From an uncultured Lachnospiraceae bacterium (lineage in GTDB: Bacteria; Bacillota; Clostridia; Lachnospirales; Lachnospiraceae): DNA of 51,878 bases. This document shows, piece after piece, positions 44,897 through 51,878 of the stretch. A program made the position numbers and the translations under genes. The notes under the pieces are model-generated. The model was given only the letters and a program-made list of their open reading frames with translations. It had not been told where the DNA came from and made no database searches. The DNA lies in contig CAJTVL010000028.1 of assembly GCA_910579425.1 (NCBI GenBank), forward strand, positions 1 to 51,878. Reading direction: 5' to 3'. Within the stretch, counting starts at the first letter, position 1; each line of letters opens with the position of its first letter.

Positions 44897-45348
44897 AGCT
44901 GGTAGCCAACAACAAAAAAGCTTACCACGATTACTTTATAGAAGAAAAATACGAGGCCGGGCTGGTGCTTCACGGAACCGAGGTCAAGTCCCTGCGCATG
45001 GGCAAATGCAGTGTGAAGGAGGCCTTTATCCGTGTGGAAAACGGGGAAGTTTTTATTTATGGCATGCACATCAGCCCCTATGAAAAGGGCAATATTTTCA
45101 ACAAGGATCCTCTGCGGGTAAAAAAGCTGCTTTTGCACAGACAGCAGATCCGCAAGCTGATCGGGGACAGCTCCGAAAAGGGCTATACGATTGTTCCCCT
45201 GCAGGTCTACTTCAGGGACGGCAGAGCCAAAATCGAAATCGGCCTTGCCAGGGGCAAAAAGCTCTACGATAAACGGCAGGACATTGCCAGGAAAGACCAG
45301 CGCAGAGAGATGGAGAAGGAGCTGAAGGTGAGGCTGCGGGGGAATTGA
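44878..45348 (+). CDS. smpB: SsrA-binding protein SmpB
   Basis: SmpB binds tmRNA and brings it to stalled ribosomes. The 156 aa match the family in length and sequence: LVANNKKAYHDYFIEE, GLVLHGTEVKSLR, YEKGNIFNKDPLR, VPLQVYFRDGRAKIEIGLARGKKLYDKR, with the last split over about residues 105-132. The basic C-terminal tail (KDQRREMEKELKVRLR) mimics mRNA in the decoding channel. It starts inside the end of rnr, and the tmRNA gene itself follows 77 bases downstream. Confidence 0.96.
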   Translation: MAKGEMKLVANNKKAYHDYFIEEKYEAGLVLHGTEVKSLRMGKCSVKEAFIRVENGEVFIYGMHISPYEKGNIFNKDPLRVKKLLLHRQQIRKLIGDSSEKGYTIVPLQVYFRDGRAKIEIGLARGKKLYDKRQDIARKDQRREMEKELKVRLRGN

Positions 45349-45355
45349 CCGTAAC

Positions 45356-45404
45356 AACCCGGTAAAATGGAAATTTTTAAATAGTTGCTTTTTTACCCCG
45401 GGTT
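45356..45404. repeat. Imperfect inverted repeat between smpB and ssrA
   Basis: AACCCGGTAAAA (45356-45367) pairs with TTTTACCCCGGGTT (45391-45404), leaving two unpaired bases. It has no U tract downstream. It covers the -35 and spacer of the ssrA promoter, so it may protect the smpB 3' end or influence tmRNA transcription. Confidence 0.45.
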
Positions 45405-45413
45405 GGGTATAAT
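45385..45413 (+). promoter_or_regulatory. Promoter of ssrA
   Basis: TTGCTT (45385-45390) and a perfect TATAAT (45408-45413) are 17 bases apart. The predicted start near 45420 lies six bases before the mature 5' end of tmRNA. Confidence 0.72.
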
Positions 45414-45425
45414 AATATCAAACAA

Positions 45426-45772
45426 GGGATAGTAAAGGTTTCGACAGGGGTCTTGCAGCTGGAGAAGCTATCCGCAGGCGATGCGTCAAATCGCAAAAAT
45501 AAATATAAACGCTGAAGATAATTTAGCATACGCTGCCTAAGGGCGGCTGTTCGCCCTGACGCACCTACACGTCAGGATGCGGGCATCGACTATGTAGGAA
45601 ACGACGCAGGCTAAGCTTTGCACCTGTGGGCGTATCATGAAGCTACTAAGCGGAGCGGGGTGTCGTTTTCCTGCTTCGGGAGGGAATGAGGGATTTCCCG
45701 AAATAAGCGACTATGATAGTAGAAGGACAGGGAATAGGTCTTTGGACGCGGGTTCGACTCCCGCCTATTCCA
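45426..45772 (+). ncRNA. ssrA: Transfer-messenger RNA (tmRNA)
   Basis: tmRNA rescues ribosomes stalled on broken mRNA and tags the peptide for proteolysis. The 5' GGGATAG (45426-45432) pairs with CTATTCC (45765-45771), with one G-U, to form the acceptor stem. A T-arm GCGGGTTCGACTCCCGC lies at the 3' end. The 5' GTAAAGGTTTCGACAGGGG is the usual tRNA-like start. The tag frame runs from GCA at 45493 to TAA at 45540 and reads AKINI-NAEDNLAYAA. The 3' CCA is not encoded (CTT follows), so it must be added. The gene directly follows its partner smpB. Confidence 0.95.
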
Positions 45773-45778
45773 CTTATG

Positions 45779-45822
45779 AGGTGTAAAGTTTATTGAAATA
45801 TCAAAGACTTTACACCTTTTTA
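45779..45822 (+). terminator. Intrinsic terminator of ssrA
   Basis: AGGTGTAAAGT (45779-45789) and ACTTTACACCT (45807-45817) form a perfect 11-bp stem, followed by a run of five T residues. It lies six bases after the tmRNA 3' end. Confidence 0.88.
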
Positions 45823-45861
45823 ATTGGTGCCGCATCCTGAAACGCACCTTTTTTGCGGGTG

Positions 45862-45890
45862 TTGTGTTCCGGAAGGATTTAGTTTATAAT
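45862..45890 (+). promoter_or_regulatory. Promoter of the gene at 45937
   Basis: TTGTGT (45862-45867) and a perfect TATAAT (45885-45890) are 17 bases apart, giving a leader of about 40 nt. Confidence 0.65.
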
Positions 45891-45936
45891 CGTGTAAAGC
45901 TTAACAAAAAACCTGGCAGGGAAGGGGTAATATAAA

Positions 45937-46530
45937 GTGGCAGATAAAAACGAATGGATCGTGGAAGGCTATCTTTTTGGTTCGCCGGCAGATGCGGAAC
46001 AGGCAAGGGCGGAGCGCAAAAAAGCGCTGTATTTTGAGACGAAGCTGGAAGGAAAGCCTGTAAAAAGTATACAGGCAGTATATGACAAGATGCTGGAGGA
46101 AAAAGTATTTACCACGCCGGTAGGCTGGGAATATTTAAAACAGATTCAGGAAAAGCTGCGGCTGCTTGGAGCGCAGGAGGAAGAGATCAAGCCGATCCCG
46201 CTTTTTTCCACCTTTGTGCATAAAGAAGAAAAGAAAAATAACAGGCCAAGACCTCAAAAGACCAAAGAAAAGATTCCATATCAGAACCGGTTCAGGGGCT
46301 CTCTGGCGGCTAATATTCTGCTGGTAATCCTGGTGGCTGTCATGTTCGCGATCGCGTCGGGCAGCGATAATCCCAATATTATCAATTACAGGAATGCGAT
46401 TGTCAATGAATATGCTTCCTGGGAGCAGGAACTGACAGAGCGCGAAAAGGCGGTTCGCCGGAAAGAGGCGGAGCTTGGAAATAACGGGCAGGCTTTGGAA
46501 GAGGTATCGGAGGAAAATACCGAAGAATAA
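45937..46530 (+). CDS. Hypothetical single-span membrane protein
   Basis: I do not recognise a named family. The 197 aa have a cytoplasmic-looking N-terminal half (WIVEGYLFGSPADAEQARAE, which recalls a small alpha-beta unit), a basic linker (about 98-115), one membrane helix (about 124-143), and a charged, probably coiled C-terminus (EQELTEREKAVRRKEAEL). The start is a GTG with GGGAAGGGG about nine bases before it. It has its own promoter and lies ahead of the two-component system, but a separate -10 before that system makes cotranscription uncertain. Confidence 0.65.
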   Translation: MADKNEWIVEGYLFGSPADAEQARAERKKALYFETKLEGKPVKSIQAVYDKMLEEKVFTTPVGWEYLKQIQEKLRLLGAQEEEIKPIPLFSTFVHKEEKKNNRPRPQKTKEKIPYQNRFRGSLAANILLVILVAVMFAIASGSDNPNIINYRNAIVNEYASWEQELTEREKAVRRKEAELGNNGQALEEVSEENTEE

Positions 46531-46563
46531 TCTTTTTTTCACACATTCAACATATTTTCGGGG

Positions 46564-46569
46564 TATAAT
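46564..46569 (+). promoter_or_regulatory. -10 element before the response regulator gene
   Basis: A perfect TATAAT lies 29 bases before the ATG at 46598. The nearest -35-like TTCACA (46538) is 20 bases away, too far for a standard promoter, so the start may depend on an activator, such as the regulator itself. Confidence 0.4.
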
Positions 46570-46597
46570 TTAACGATACTGGAGGACGGAAAAGCGA

Positions 46598-47275
46598 ATG
46601 GAAAAATTGAAAATTTTAGTGGTGGATGATGAGGCCAGAATGCGGAAGCTGGTAAAAGACTTTCTGGTAAAAGATCATTTTGAGGTGGTGGAGGCTGAGG
46701 ACGGCAGCCAGGCATTGGATATTTTTTATCAGCAGAAGGACATTGCCCTTATTATTTTGGATGTTATGATGCCTAAGGTAGACGGCTGGGAGGTCTGCCG
46801 TGAAGTCAGGCAATATTCGAAGGTGCCGGTGATCATGCTGACGGCCAAGGCGGATGAGAGGGATGAACTTCAGGGCTTCCAGCTTGGGGTGGACGAATAT
46901 ATTTCCAAGCCCTTCAGTCCCAAGATACTTGTAGCCAGGGTGGAAGCGATTCTGCGCAGAACCAATCATTTAGGGCAGGAAGAAAGCCTTTCCTCAGGCG
47001 GGATCATAATCGACAAAGCGGCGCACAGCGTTACTATTGACGGAAGAAGCATTGAACTGAGCTATAAAGAATTTGAGCTTTTGACCTATTTTGTCGAAAA
47101 TAAAGGGATTGCCCTCTCCCGGGAGAAAATTCTCAATAATGTCTGGAACTATGATTACTTTGGGGATGCAAGAACCATTGATACCCATGTGAAAAAGCTG
47201 CGAAGCAAAATGGGGGATAAGGGAGAGCTCATCAAAACGATTTGGGGGATGGGCTACAAATTCGACACGGAGTGA
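46598..47275 (+). CDS. OmpR/PhoB-family response regulator
   Basis: The 225 aa have a receiver domain (about 5-115) with acidic pair DDE near residue 11, phospho-acceptor Asp55 in ILDVMMP, and Lys in SKPFSP. A winged-helix DNA-binding domain (about 130-225) follows, with YKEFELLTYF, SREKIL, and RTIDTHVKKLRSK. It is activated by the kinase encoded nine bases downstream. GGAGGACGG stands before the ATG. The regulon cannot be read from sequence. Confidence 0.93.
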   Translation: MEKLKILVVDDEARMRKLVKDFLVKDHFEVVEAEDGSQALDIFYQQKDIALIILDVMMPKVDGWEVCREVRQYSKVPVIMLTAKADERDELQGFQLGVDEYISKPFSPKILVARVEAILRRTNHLGQEESLSSGGIIIDKAAHSVTIDGRSIELSYKEFELLTYFVENKGIALSREKILNNVWNYDYFGDARTIDTHVKKLRSKMGDKGELIKTIWGMGYKFDTE

Positions 47276-47284
47276 TAATACTTT

Positions 47285-48754
47285 ATGAAATATTCAATCC
47301 GAAAGCAGTTTGCCCTCGTGTTCGGCCTTCTGATGGCCGGGACGGTTCTGCTTTGCTGGTTTATCAATAACACCTTCCTTGAAAAATATTATCTGGAAAA
47401 CAAGCAGAAGGCTATGATGAACGCCTACCGCACGGTCAATGACGCTTCCAATGAGGGAACCATAAATTCGGACGCCTTTGATATTGAGTTCCAGAAGATT
47501 TGCGGAAAAAATAATATTAATATTATAATTTTAGACCCGGAAACCAAGACCATCAAAACCTCTATGAATGACTATGAGCTGCTGAGCAGGCAGCTTTTGG
47601 ATTATTTGTTTCGTTCAGAGAGAAATACCTATGACAAGCAGCTTGTGAATGAAAAGAACTACTCCATGTACATCGAAACGGATATAAGGACAGGGCTTGA
47701 ATATGTGGACATGTGGGGAATCCTAGACAATGGCAATCTTTTCCTGTTCAGAAGTCCTTTAGAAGGGATCAGGGAGAGCGTTTCGCTGGCGAACCGGTTT
47801 CTGGCCTATGTAGGGATCGGCTCTGCGGTTTTCAGCGCATTTATCATCCTTTTGGTTTCACGGAAGGTGACGGAACCCATCATGGAGCTTACCGGAATTT
47901 CCGAACGGATGAGGCATCTGGATTTCGATGCCAAGTACACGGGAAACAGCAAGACGGAAATAGCGCTTCTTGGACAGAATATCAACAAGCTTTCCGAGGC
48001 GCTTGAAACCACAATTTCGGAACTGAAAAGCGCGAATAATGAACTGAAAAGGGATATTGAGAAAAAGAACAAAGTAGATGAGATGCGAAAGGAATTTCTG
48101 TCCAATGTGTCCCATGAGCTTAAGACTCCGATCGCACTGATCCAGGGATACGCGGAGGGACTTAAGGAGGGAATCAATGACGATGCCGAGAGCAGAGAGT
48201 ATTACTGCGAGGTGATCATGGATGAGGCCTCCAAAATGAACCAGATGGTAAAAAAGCTGCTCACCCTGAATCAAATGGAATTTGGCAATGATATGGTCAC
48301 TATGGAGCGCTTTGACATTACGGAGTTGATCGGTACCTATCTCCAGTCAGCGGCAATTTTGTGCAGACAGAAAGGAATCAGTCTGCAGATGGAGGACTGT
48401 CCGCCGGTTAATGTATGGGCGGACGAGTTTATGGTGGAGGAGGTCTTTGGCAATTATTTCAGCAATGCCATAAATCATGTTGCGGGAAAACGTGTTATCG
48501 ATGTAAAATTGACTTTGGAAGAAAAGAAGGTTCGTGTTTCGGTTTTTAATACAGGTGCGCAAATACCGGAAGAAAGCCTTCCTCATATCTGGGAAAAATT
48601 CTATAAGGTCGATAAGGCAAGAACCAGGGAATACGGAGGCAGCGGCGTGGGGCTTTCTATTGTGAAGGCCGCCATGGAGGCCATGAATCAGAGATATGGG
48701 GCGATCAACTATGACAATGGAGTTGAATTTTGGTTTGAGCTTGAAGCAGAATAA
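47285..48754 (+). CDS. Sensor histidine kinase
   Basis: The 489 aa membrane kinase has helix 1 (about 8-28), an extracytoplasmic sensor of about 135 residues, helix 2 (about 168-190), a HAMP region, the phospho-acceptor box VSHELKTPIALIQGYAEG with His277, an N box (YFSNAINH), and G boxes (GSGVGLSIVKA). The ATP lid is complete. It pairs with the regulator upstream. The SHELKTPIALIQGYAEGLK type of H box is common in clostridial envelope-stress kinases, but its signal is unknown. Confidence 0.92.
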   Translation: MKYSIRKQFALVFGLLMAGTVLLCWFINNTFLEKYYLENKQKAMMNAYRTVNDASNEGTINSDAFDIEFQKICGKNNINIIILDPETKTIKTSMNDYELLSRQLLDYLFRSERNTYDKQLVNEKNYSMYIETDIRTGLEYVDMWGILDNGNLFLFRSPLEGIRESVSLANRFLAYVGIGSAVFSAFIILLVSRKVTEPIMELTGISERMRHLDFDAKYTGNSKTEIALLGQNINKLSEALETTISELKSANNELKRDIEKKNKVDEMRKEFLSNVSHELKTPIALIQGYAEGLKEGINDDAESREYYCEVIMDEASKMNQMVKKLLTLNQMEFGNDMVTMERFDITELIGTYLQSAAILCRQKGISLQMEDCPPVNVWADEFMVEEVFGNYFSNAINHVAGKRVIDVKLTLEEKKVRVSVFNTGAQIPEESLPHIWEKFYKVDKARTREYGGSGVGLSIVKAAMEAMNQRYGAINYDNGVEFWFELEAE

Positions 48755-48773
48755 GACATAGAGGGGAAGAAAA

Positions 48774-50924
48774 ATGTATCAGGAAAATAACCAGGAGATC
48801 AGCAATTTGGAAAGGGCCGTAAAGCTGCGCCGCGAGGCCGATTTTCTTGAAAGCTGCGAACGTGTCAAGTCCAGGCTCAGACAGCTTATGGAATTATCAG
48901 AGGATCCTTATTACGACCGGTATCTGGCGCAGATGTGGAGGGATTTGGAGAGCGGAAAGGCTACGCCAAAGCAGGTGGAGCAGGAAGCACAGCGCAGTTA
49001 TCTTCAATATATAAGGCGTATGACACCGATAAAGTCTGAGCTGCCAAAGCGGCAGGCGCCCGGAGGGCATGTTTTCTCAAACTCAAATGCGAGACAGCCT
49101 CAGCTCCCGGCAAATACAAAGCAGCCAAAACAAAAAGGAATCAGGCAAAATACGCTGGAATTTAAGATAGGGATCCATGTCTTTGGTATGACAGGAGCCT
49201 TGTTTGTGTTGGCTGCGTTTGTCATTTTGGGCTTCCAGTTTCTTGGGGGCCTGGGACAGGGGCTGTGCCTGTATGGTGCGGCGCTTGCGCTGATAATCTG
49301 TTCAGAGCTTTTGGGAAGGCGCAGGGAGCAGACCGTTTTTTTCGGTATCATAACCGGAATTGGGATAGGCGGGTTGTACATCGCGAATATTGTCAATTAC
49401 CTGGTACTGCACACCATTAACGGGATCGAGGCGATGAGCGCCGCGCTGCTCATTGCGCTGGCTTCTATCTTTCTGGATCGGAAAAGAAATTCGGCATGGA
49501 TCAGGATCATCAGCCTTACAGGGTGCTATCTGTGTTTTTTTCCGGCGAAAGGTTTTGAGTCAGAGTTGTATTTTTTAGTGATAGCTGTTATGCTGTTAGT
49601 GATGAATATGGCAGGGGTATTTTTCCGCAGTCAGAGTCACCAAACGTTGGTTAACGTGGTGCATTTGCTTTTGAACACTGTTTTTACCCTTCTTCTTGTA
49701 AGAAAAGCCTGGATCGAGGAAATCAGCCCGCTTTATCTTGTATTTTATGTGGCCACTGTATTTATTTTTGTGAACGTTCTCAGCTTCAGGGAATGTCTGA
49801 AGCGGAGGGAAATGCCCTTTGCATGGTGCTGCGTCGAAAACGGAATTCTGGTTTTGCTCCTTTTCATGATCGGAAATCTGCATCCCCAGACTGCGGCGCA
49901 ACCGGAGATGGCCTTATTTGTCCGCCTGACGGCTGAAGTGTTAATCCTTGCAATCTCTATTGTTACATTTCTTTTATGGGAGAAAGAGGATCCAAGAAGG
50001 TGGGCACAGCTTTATTATGGGGCAGGGGTGGTACTTCTTTGCGGTTCCTTTTCAGAGTATCATCCGGAAATCATACTATCCGTTTTGTCTGCCTTTTTTG
50101 GGATAAAGCTTTTTGCGTCCCAAAAAGAAGTTTTGTTGCTGGACTGCATCGCAGTCTCCTGGGTAGGATTCACGGGAATATGGCTTTCAGATTACTGGTA
50201 TTGCTGGTTCTTTGCGGGGGCGCTTTTTTTGTCTGTATTCCGAATAAGGCAGGCATATTTATACCATGAGTTTACAATCACAGCCTGCATTTTATATATC
50301 TGGTGGAGACAGTGCCGCTTTTATTTTGGGGAAGAATTCGGATTAAATGGAGGATGGCTGTATCCCGTCAGCGTGGGAATACTGCTTCTCTTGTTCCTCC
50401 TGTTTAATCATCTCCCCGTTCTCAAAAATAAAAAGCAGCAGCCTTATAATATTGTAAGCCTGGTGGTGATGTCCCTGTATTATTTTTTGGTCTGGTTTTG
50501 GCAGAACTACATATTCAGCTCCATCATGATGGTTCTTGGGGCGATCACGATTTTGATTGTATTCAGAAAGCGATATGAACTGAAAATTCCAAAGAAATAT
50601 TTGGTATTGGCAGGATTTCTGACATACTCTACTCTGACAGGACATTATCCGTCACCGGTTATAGTCAGTATTCTTCTTATGATGATTGCGCTGGGATGTG
50701 TGGGGATTGGATTTAAGACGCAGGAGCGGACAGAGAGGGTAAGCGGCCTTGTACTTGCGGTTTTTGTCTGCCTGAAACTTATTTTCTATGATTTCAGAGA
50801 AGTAGAAGTCATGTATCGTATGCTGGTATTTTTGGTAGTAGGTGTGATCGCGCTGATGATCTCTTATATTTATGTAAAGCTGGAAAAGAAAGAAAAAAGT
50901 GAGAGGAGTATGGTATTAAAATGA
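48774..50924 (+). CDS. DUF2339-like polytopic membrane protein
   Basis: The 716 aa protein has a soluble, charged N-terminus (about 1-120, with a coiled stretch and a Gln/Pro-rich linker) and then about 20 membrane helices. The entry LEFKIGIHVFGMTGALFVLAAFVIL and the final FYDFREVEVMYRMLVFLVVGVIALMISYIY, both split here by position (about 125-150 and 675-705), are what I know from DUF2339. The function of that family is unknown. It lies 20 bases after the kinase gene and overlaps the lipoprotein gene by four bases, so all four are probably one operon. Confidence 0.72.
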   Translation: MYQENNQEISNLERAVKLRREADFLESCERVKSRLRQLMELSEDPYYDRYLAQMWRDLESGKATPKQVEQEAQRSYLQYIRRMTPIKSELPKRQAPGGHVFSNSNARQPQLPANTKQPKQKGIRQNTLEFKIGIHVFGMTGALFVLAAFVILGFQFLGGLGQGLCLYGAALALIICSELLGRRREQTVFFGIITGIGIGGLYIANIVNYLVLHTINGIEAMSAALLIALASIFLDRKRNSAWIRIISLTGCYLCFFPAKGFESELYFLVIAVMLLVMNMAGVFFRSQSHQTLVNVVHLLLNTVFTLLLVRKAWIEEISPLYLVFYVATVFIFVNVLSFRECLKRREMPFAWCCVENGILVLLLFMIGNLHPQTAAQPEMALFVRLTAEVLILAISIVTFLLWEKEDPRRWAQLYYGAGVVLLCGSFSEYHPEIILSVLSAFFGIKLFASQKEVLLLDCIAVSWVGFTGIWLSDYWYCWFFAGALFLSVFRIRQAYLYHEFTITACILYIWWRQCRFYFGEEFGLNGGWLYPVSVGILLLLFLLFNHLPVLKNKKQQPYNIVSLVVMSLYYFLVWFWQNYIFSSIMMVLGAITILIVFRKRYELKIPKKYLVLAGFLTYSTLTGHYPSPVIVSILLMMIALGCVGIGFKTQERTERVSGLVLAVFVCLKLIFYDFREVEVMYRMLVFLVVGVIALMISYIYVKLEKKEKSERSMVLK

Positions 50925-51676
50925 GAAAAAATTCGATTTTGGCCACTGGTTTGATTTTGGCAGCAGCCGTGACAGGATGCGGAAACTCCATTCCGGAGAT
51001 GACCGGTGAGCAGCAGGAGCTGGTAGTGGAATATGCGGCAGATGTCCTGGTTAAGCACAGCAAAAATTATGACGGTAAGCTGGTTGAACTTTCCGTAGTG
51101 AGAGAAGCCGAAGCGAAAGAGGCGGCAATGAAGCAGGCCGTCAAGGAGGCTGCCAGAGAAGAGGAAGCCCGAAAAGAAGCGGAAAAAGAAAACGAAGAGA
51201 CGGAAAGTACGTCAAGCGACGTGGAGGTGATTGATAATACAGGGGAGGCAGCGCAGCAAAATCCTTCAACAATAGAAGAGTTTCTGAAGCTGGATTCTGT
51301 GAAATTCACTTATACAGGCCATGAAACAGACAGCCTTTATCCGGAGCAGGGAGAAGAACTGTTTTTTGTGATGAACGCTACGGAGGGAAATAAGCTTCTG
51401 GTTTTGAAATTTCAGGCTGAAAATTTATCAGACGGGGAAAATTCTCTTGATATTGCGCAAAGCGGAACAAGATTTAAAATTGTTGTAAACGGTACGGAAA
51501 AAAATGCGCTGACCACTATGCTGCTCAACGATCTGGCTTATTATCAGAAAACACTGAATGCAGGAGAAAGCCAGGAAGTGGTATTGATCTGCGAGGTCCC
51601 TGAATCGGAAGAAGTGTCTAGCCTTGGCCTCGTAATGAAAAACGAGGAGACTTCTACGGAGATTTCATTAGAATAA
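50921..51676 (+). CDS. Lipoprotein with DUF4352/DUF5067-like domain
   Basis: The 251 aa protein has a type II signal peptide with lipobox VTGC and lipid-anchor Cys20. A helical, extremely Glu/Ala/Lys-rich stretch follows (about 60-95), then a Ser/Thr/Glu linker. An immunoglobulin-like beta domain (about 125-251) contains FVMNATEGNKLLVLKFQAEN, a pattern like DUF4352/DUF5067. It should sit on the outer face of the membrane on a stalk. It overlaps the DUF2339 gene by four bases (ATGA), so they probably act together. Confidence 0.75.
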   Translation: MRKNSILATGLILAAAVTGCGNSIPEMTGEQQELVVEYAADVLVKHSKNYDGKLVELSVVREAEAKEAAMKQAVKEAAREEEARKEAEKENEETESTSSDVEVIDNTGEAAQQNPSTIEEFLKLDSVKFTYTGHETDSLYPEQGEELFFVMNATEGNKLLVLKFQAENLSDGENSLDIAQSGTRFKIVVNGTEKNALTTMLLNDLAYYQKTLNAGESQEVVLICEVPESEEVSSLGLVMKNEETSTEISLE

Positions 51677-51744
51677 CGTGTTAAAGTGAAAAAAGTGTTC
51701 AAAATAGAAAAACAAAAATTTCTACAAATTTTTTAAATTTAGTG

Positions 51745-51773
51745 TTGACATTCTGAAAAGAGGATGGTATAGT
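51745..51773 (+). promoter_or_regulatory. Strong rRNA operon promoter
   Basis: A perfect TTGACA (51745-51750) and TATAGT (51768-51773) are 17 bases apart. The 45 bases upstream are almost pure A/T with phased A and T runs (51698-51742), as in UP elements. Transcription would start near 51780. Confidence 0.88.
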
Positions 51774-51783
51774 AAGATTCGTT

Positions 51784-51848
51784 GCGGGCCACAAGCCCAG
51801 AAACAACAAAGTTTTGAAGTGGTAACAAAGCACCTTGACAACTAAACA
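51784..51848 (+). promoter_or_regulatory. rRNA leader with boxB-like hairpin and boxA-like antitermination site
   Basis: GGGC-CACAA-GCCC (51785-51797) forms a short hairpin in the boxB position. AGCACCTTGACAACTAAA (51829-51846) resembles the Bacillota rrn boxA (CTTTGAAAACTAAA type). The elements recruit NusB/NusE to prevent premature termination. The 16S gene must begin beyond 51878; it is not visible here. Confidence 0.75.
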
Positions 51849-51878
51849 GCAATGCGACCCTGAAAATTCAAGAAGAGA

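Noticed and set aside
1..51878. Insertion sequences, integrases, prophage genes, CRISPR arrays or tRNAs
   Set aside because: No transposase or integrase motifs, no regularly spaced repeats, and no cloverleaf apart from the tmRNA ends were seen.

Overview
The window looks like chromosome of an anaerobic Bacillota, most likely a Lachnospiraceae (Clostridia). The evidence is moderate GC, strong AGGAG-type ribosome sites, GTG/TTG starts, a clostridial HisRS type, the order secG-rnr-smpB-ssrA, a YtrA-type GntR/ABC operon with a DUF6449-like permease, DUF2304 and DUF2339 proteins, and a clostridial rRNA leader at the right edge. No phage, transposon, CRISPR array or tRNA gene was seen.

Layout. (1) 58-2105: histidyl-tRNA synthetase and an orphan Sfp-type phosphopantetheinyl transferase. 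(2) 2114-10795: a surface-glycan operon with an F420-hydrogenase-beta-like Fe-S protein, an ABC flippase-type exporter, a GT2-DUF1919 fusion, three further GT2 enzymes and a polysaccharide pyruvyl transferase. (3) 10829-28870: a Gram-positive Pel-type exopolysaccharide locus with its own promoter. It encodes an SDR-PelD fusion with an intact c-di-GMP I-site, PelE, a DUF2194 protein in the PelA position, PelF and PelG, then a DUF2304-GT2 fusion, two DUF4874/DUF4832 paralogues, a GT-C-like membrane protein, a GT4, a degraded Stealth phosphotransferase pseudogene and a Wzx-type flippase. (4) 28914-32583: a GntR (YtrA-type) repressor, ABC ATPase and large permease, with a palindromic operator. (5) 32603-39580: four polytopic GT-C/GT39-type glycosyltransferases, the last one a convergent protein O-mannosyltransferase homologue. 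(6) 39643-45822: enolase, a secreted GH25 muramidase, secG, RNase R, smpB and tmRNA. (7) 45862-51676: a small membrane protein, an OmpR-type two-component system, a DUF2339 membrane protein and a lipoprotein. (8) 51745-51878: a strong rRNA promoter with boxB/boxA leader; the 16S gene lies beyond the window.

How the genes work together. About half the window builds cell-surface glycans. In the Pel-type locus, PelD-PelE-PelG should form the c-di-GMP-gated membrane complex, PelF should polymerise the sugar, and DUF2194 and DUF4832 proteins are candidates for modification or trimming outside the membrane. The broken Stealth gene suggests that a phosphodiester-forming step was lost recently. The GT-C cluster probably uses polyprenyl-phosphate sugars to glycosylate proteins or wall polymers. 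The right-hand third is housekeeping: glycolysis, secretion, RNA decay and ribosome rescue.

The most unusual items are the catalytically degenerate SDR fused to PelD, the DUF4832 pair bracketing the accessory half of the Pel locus, the decayed Stealth gene, and the GT39 enzyme with a beta-rich insert. All functions are inferred from motifs recognised by eye; no database search was run.
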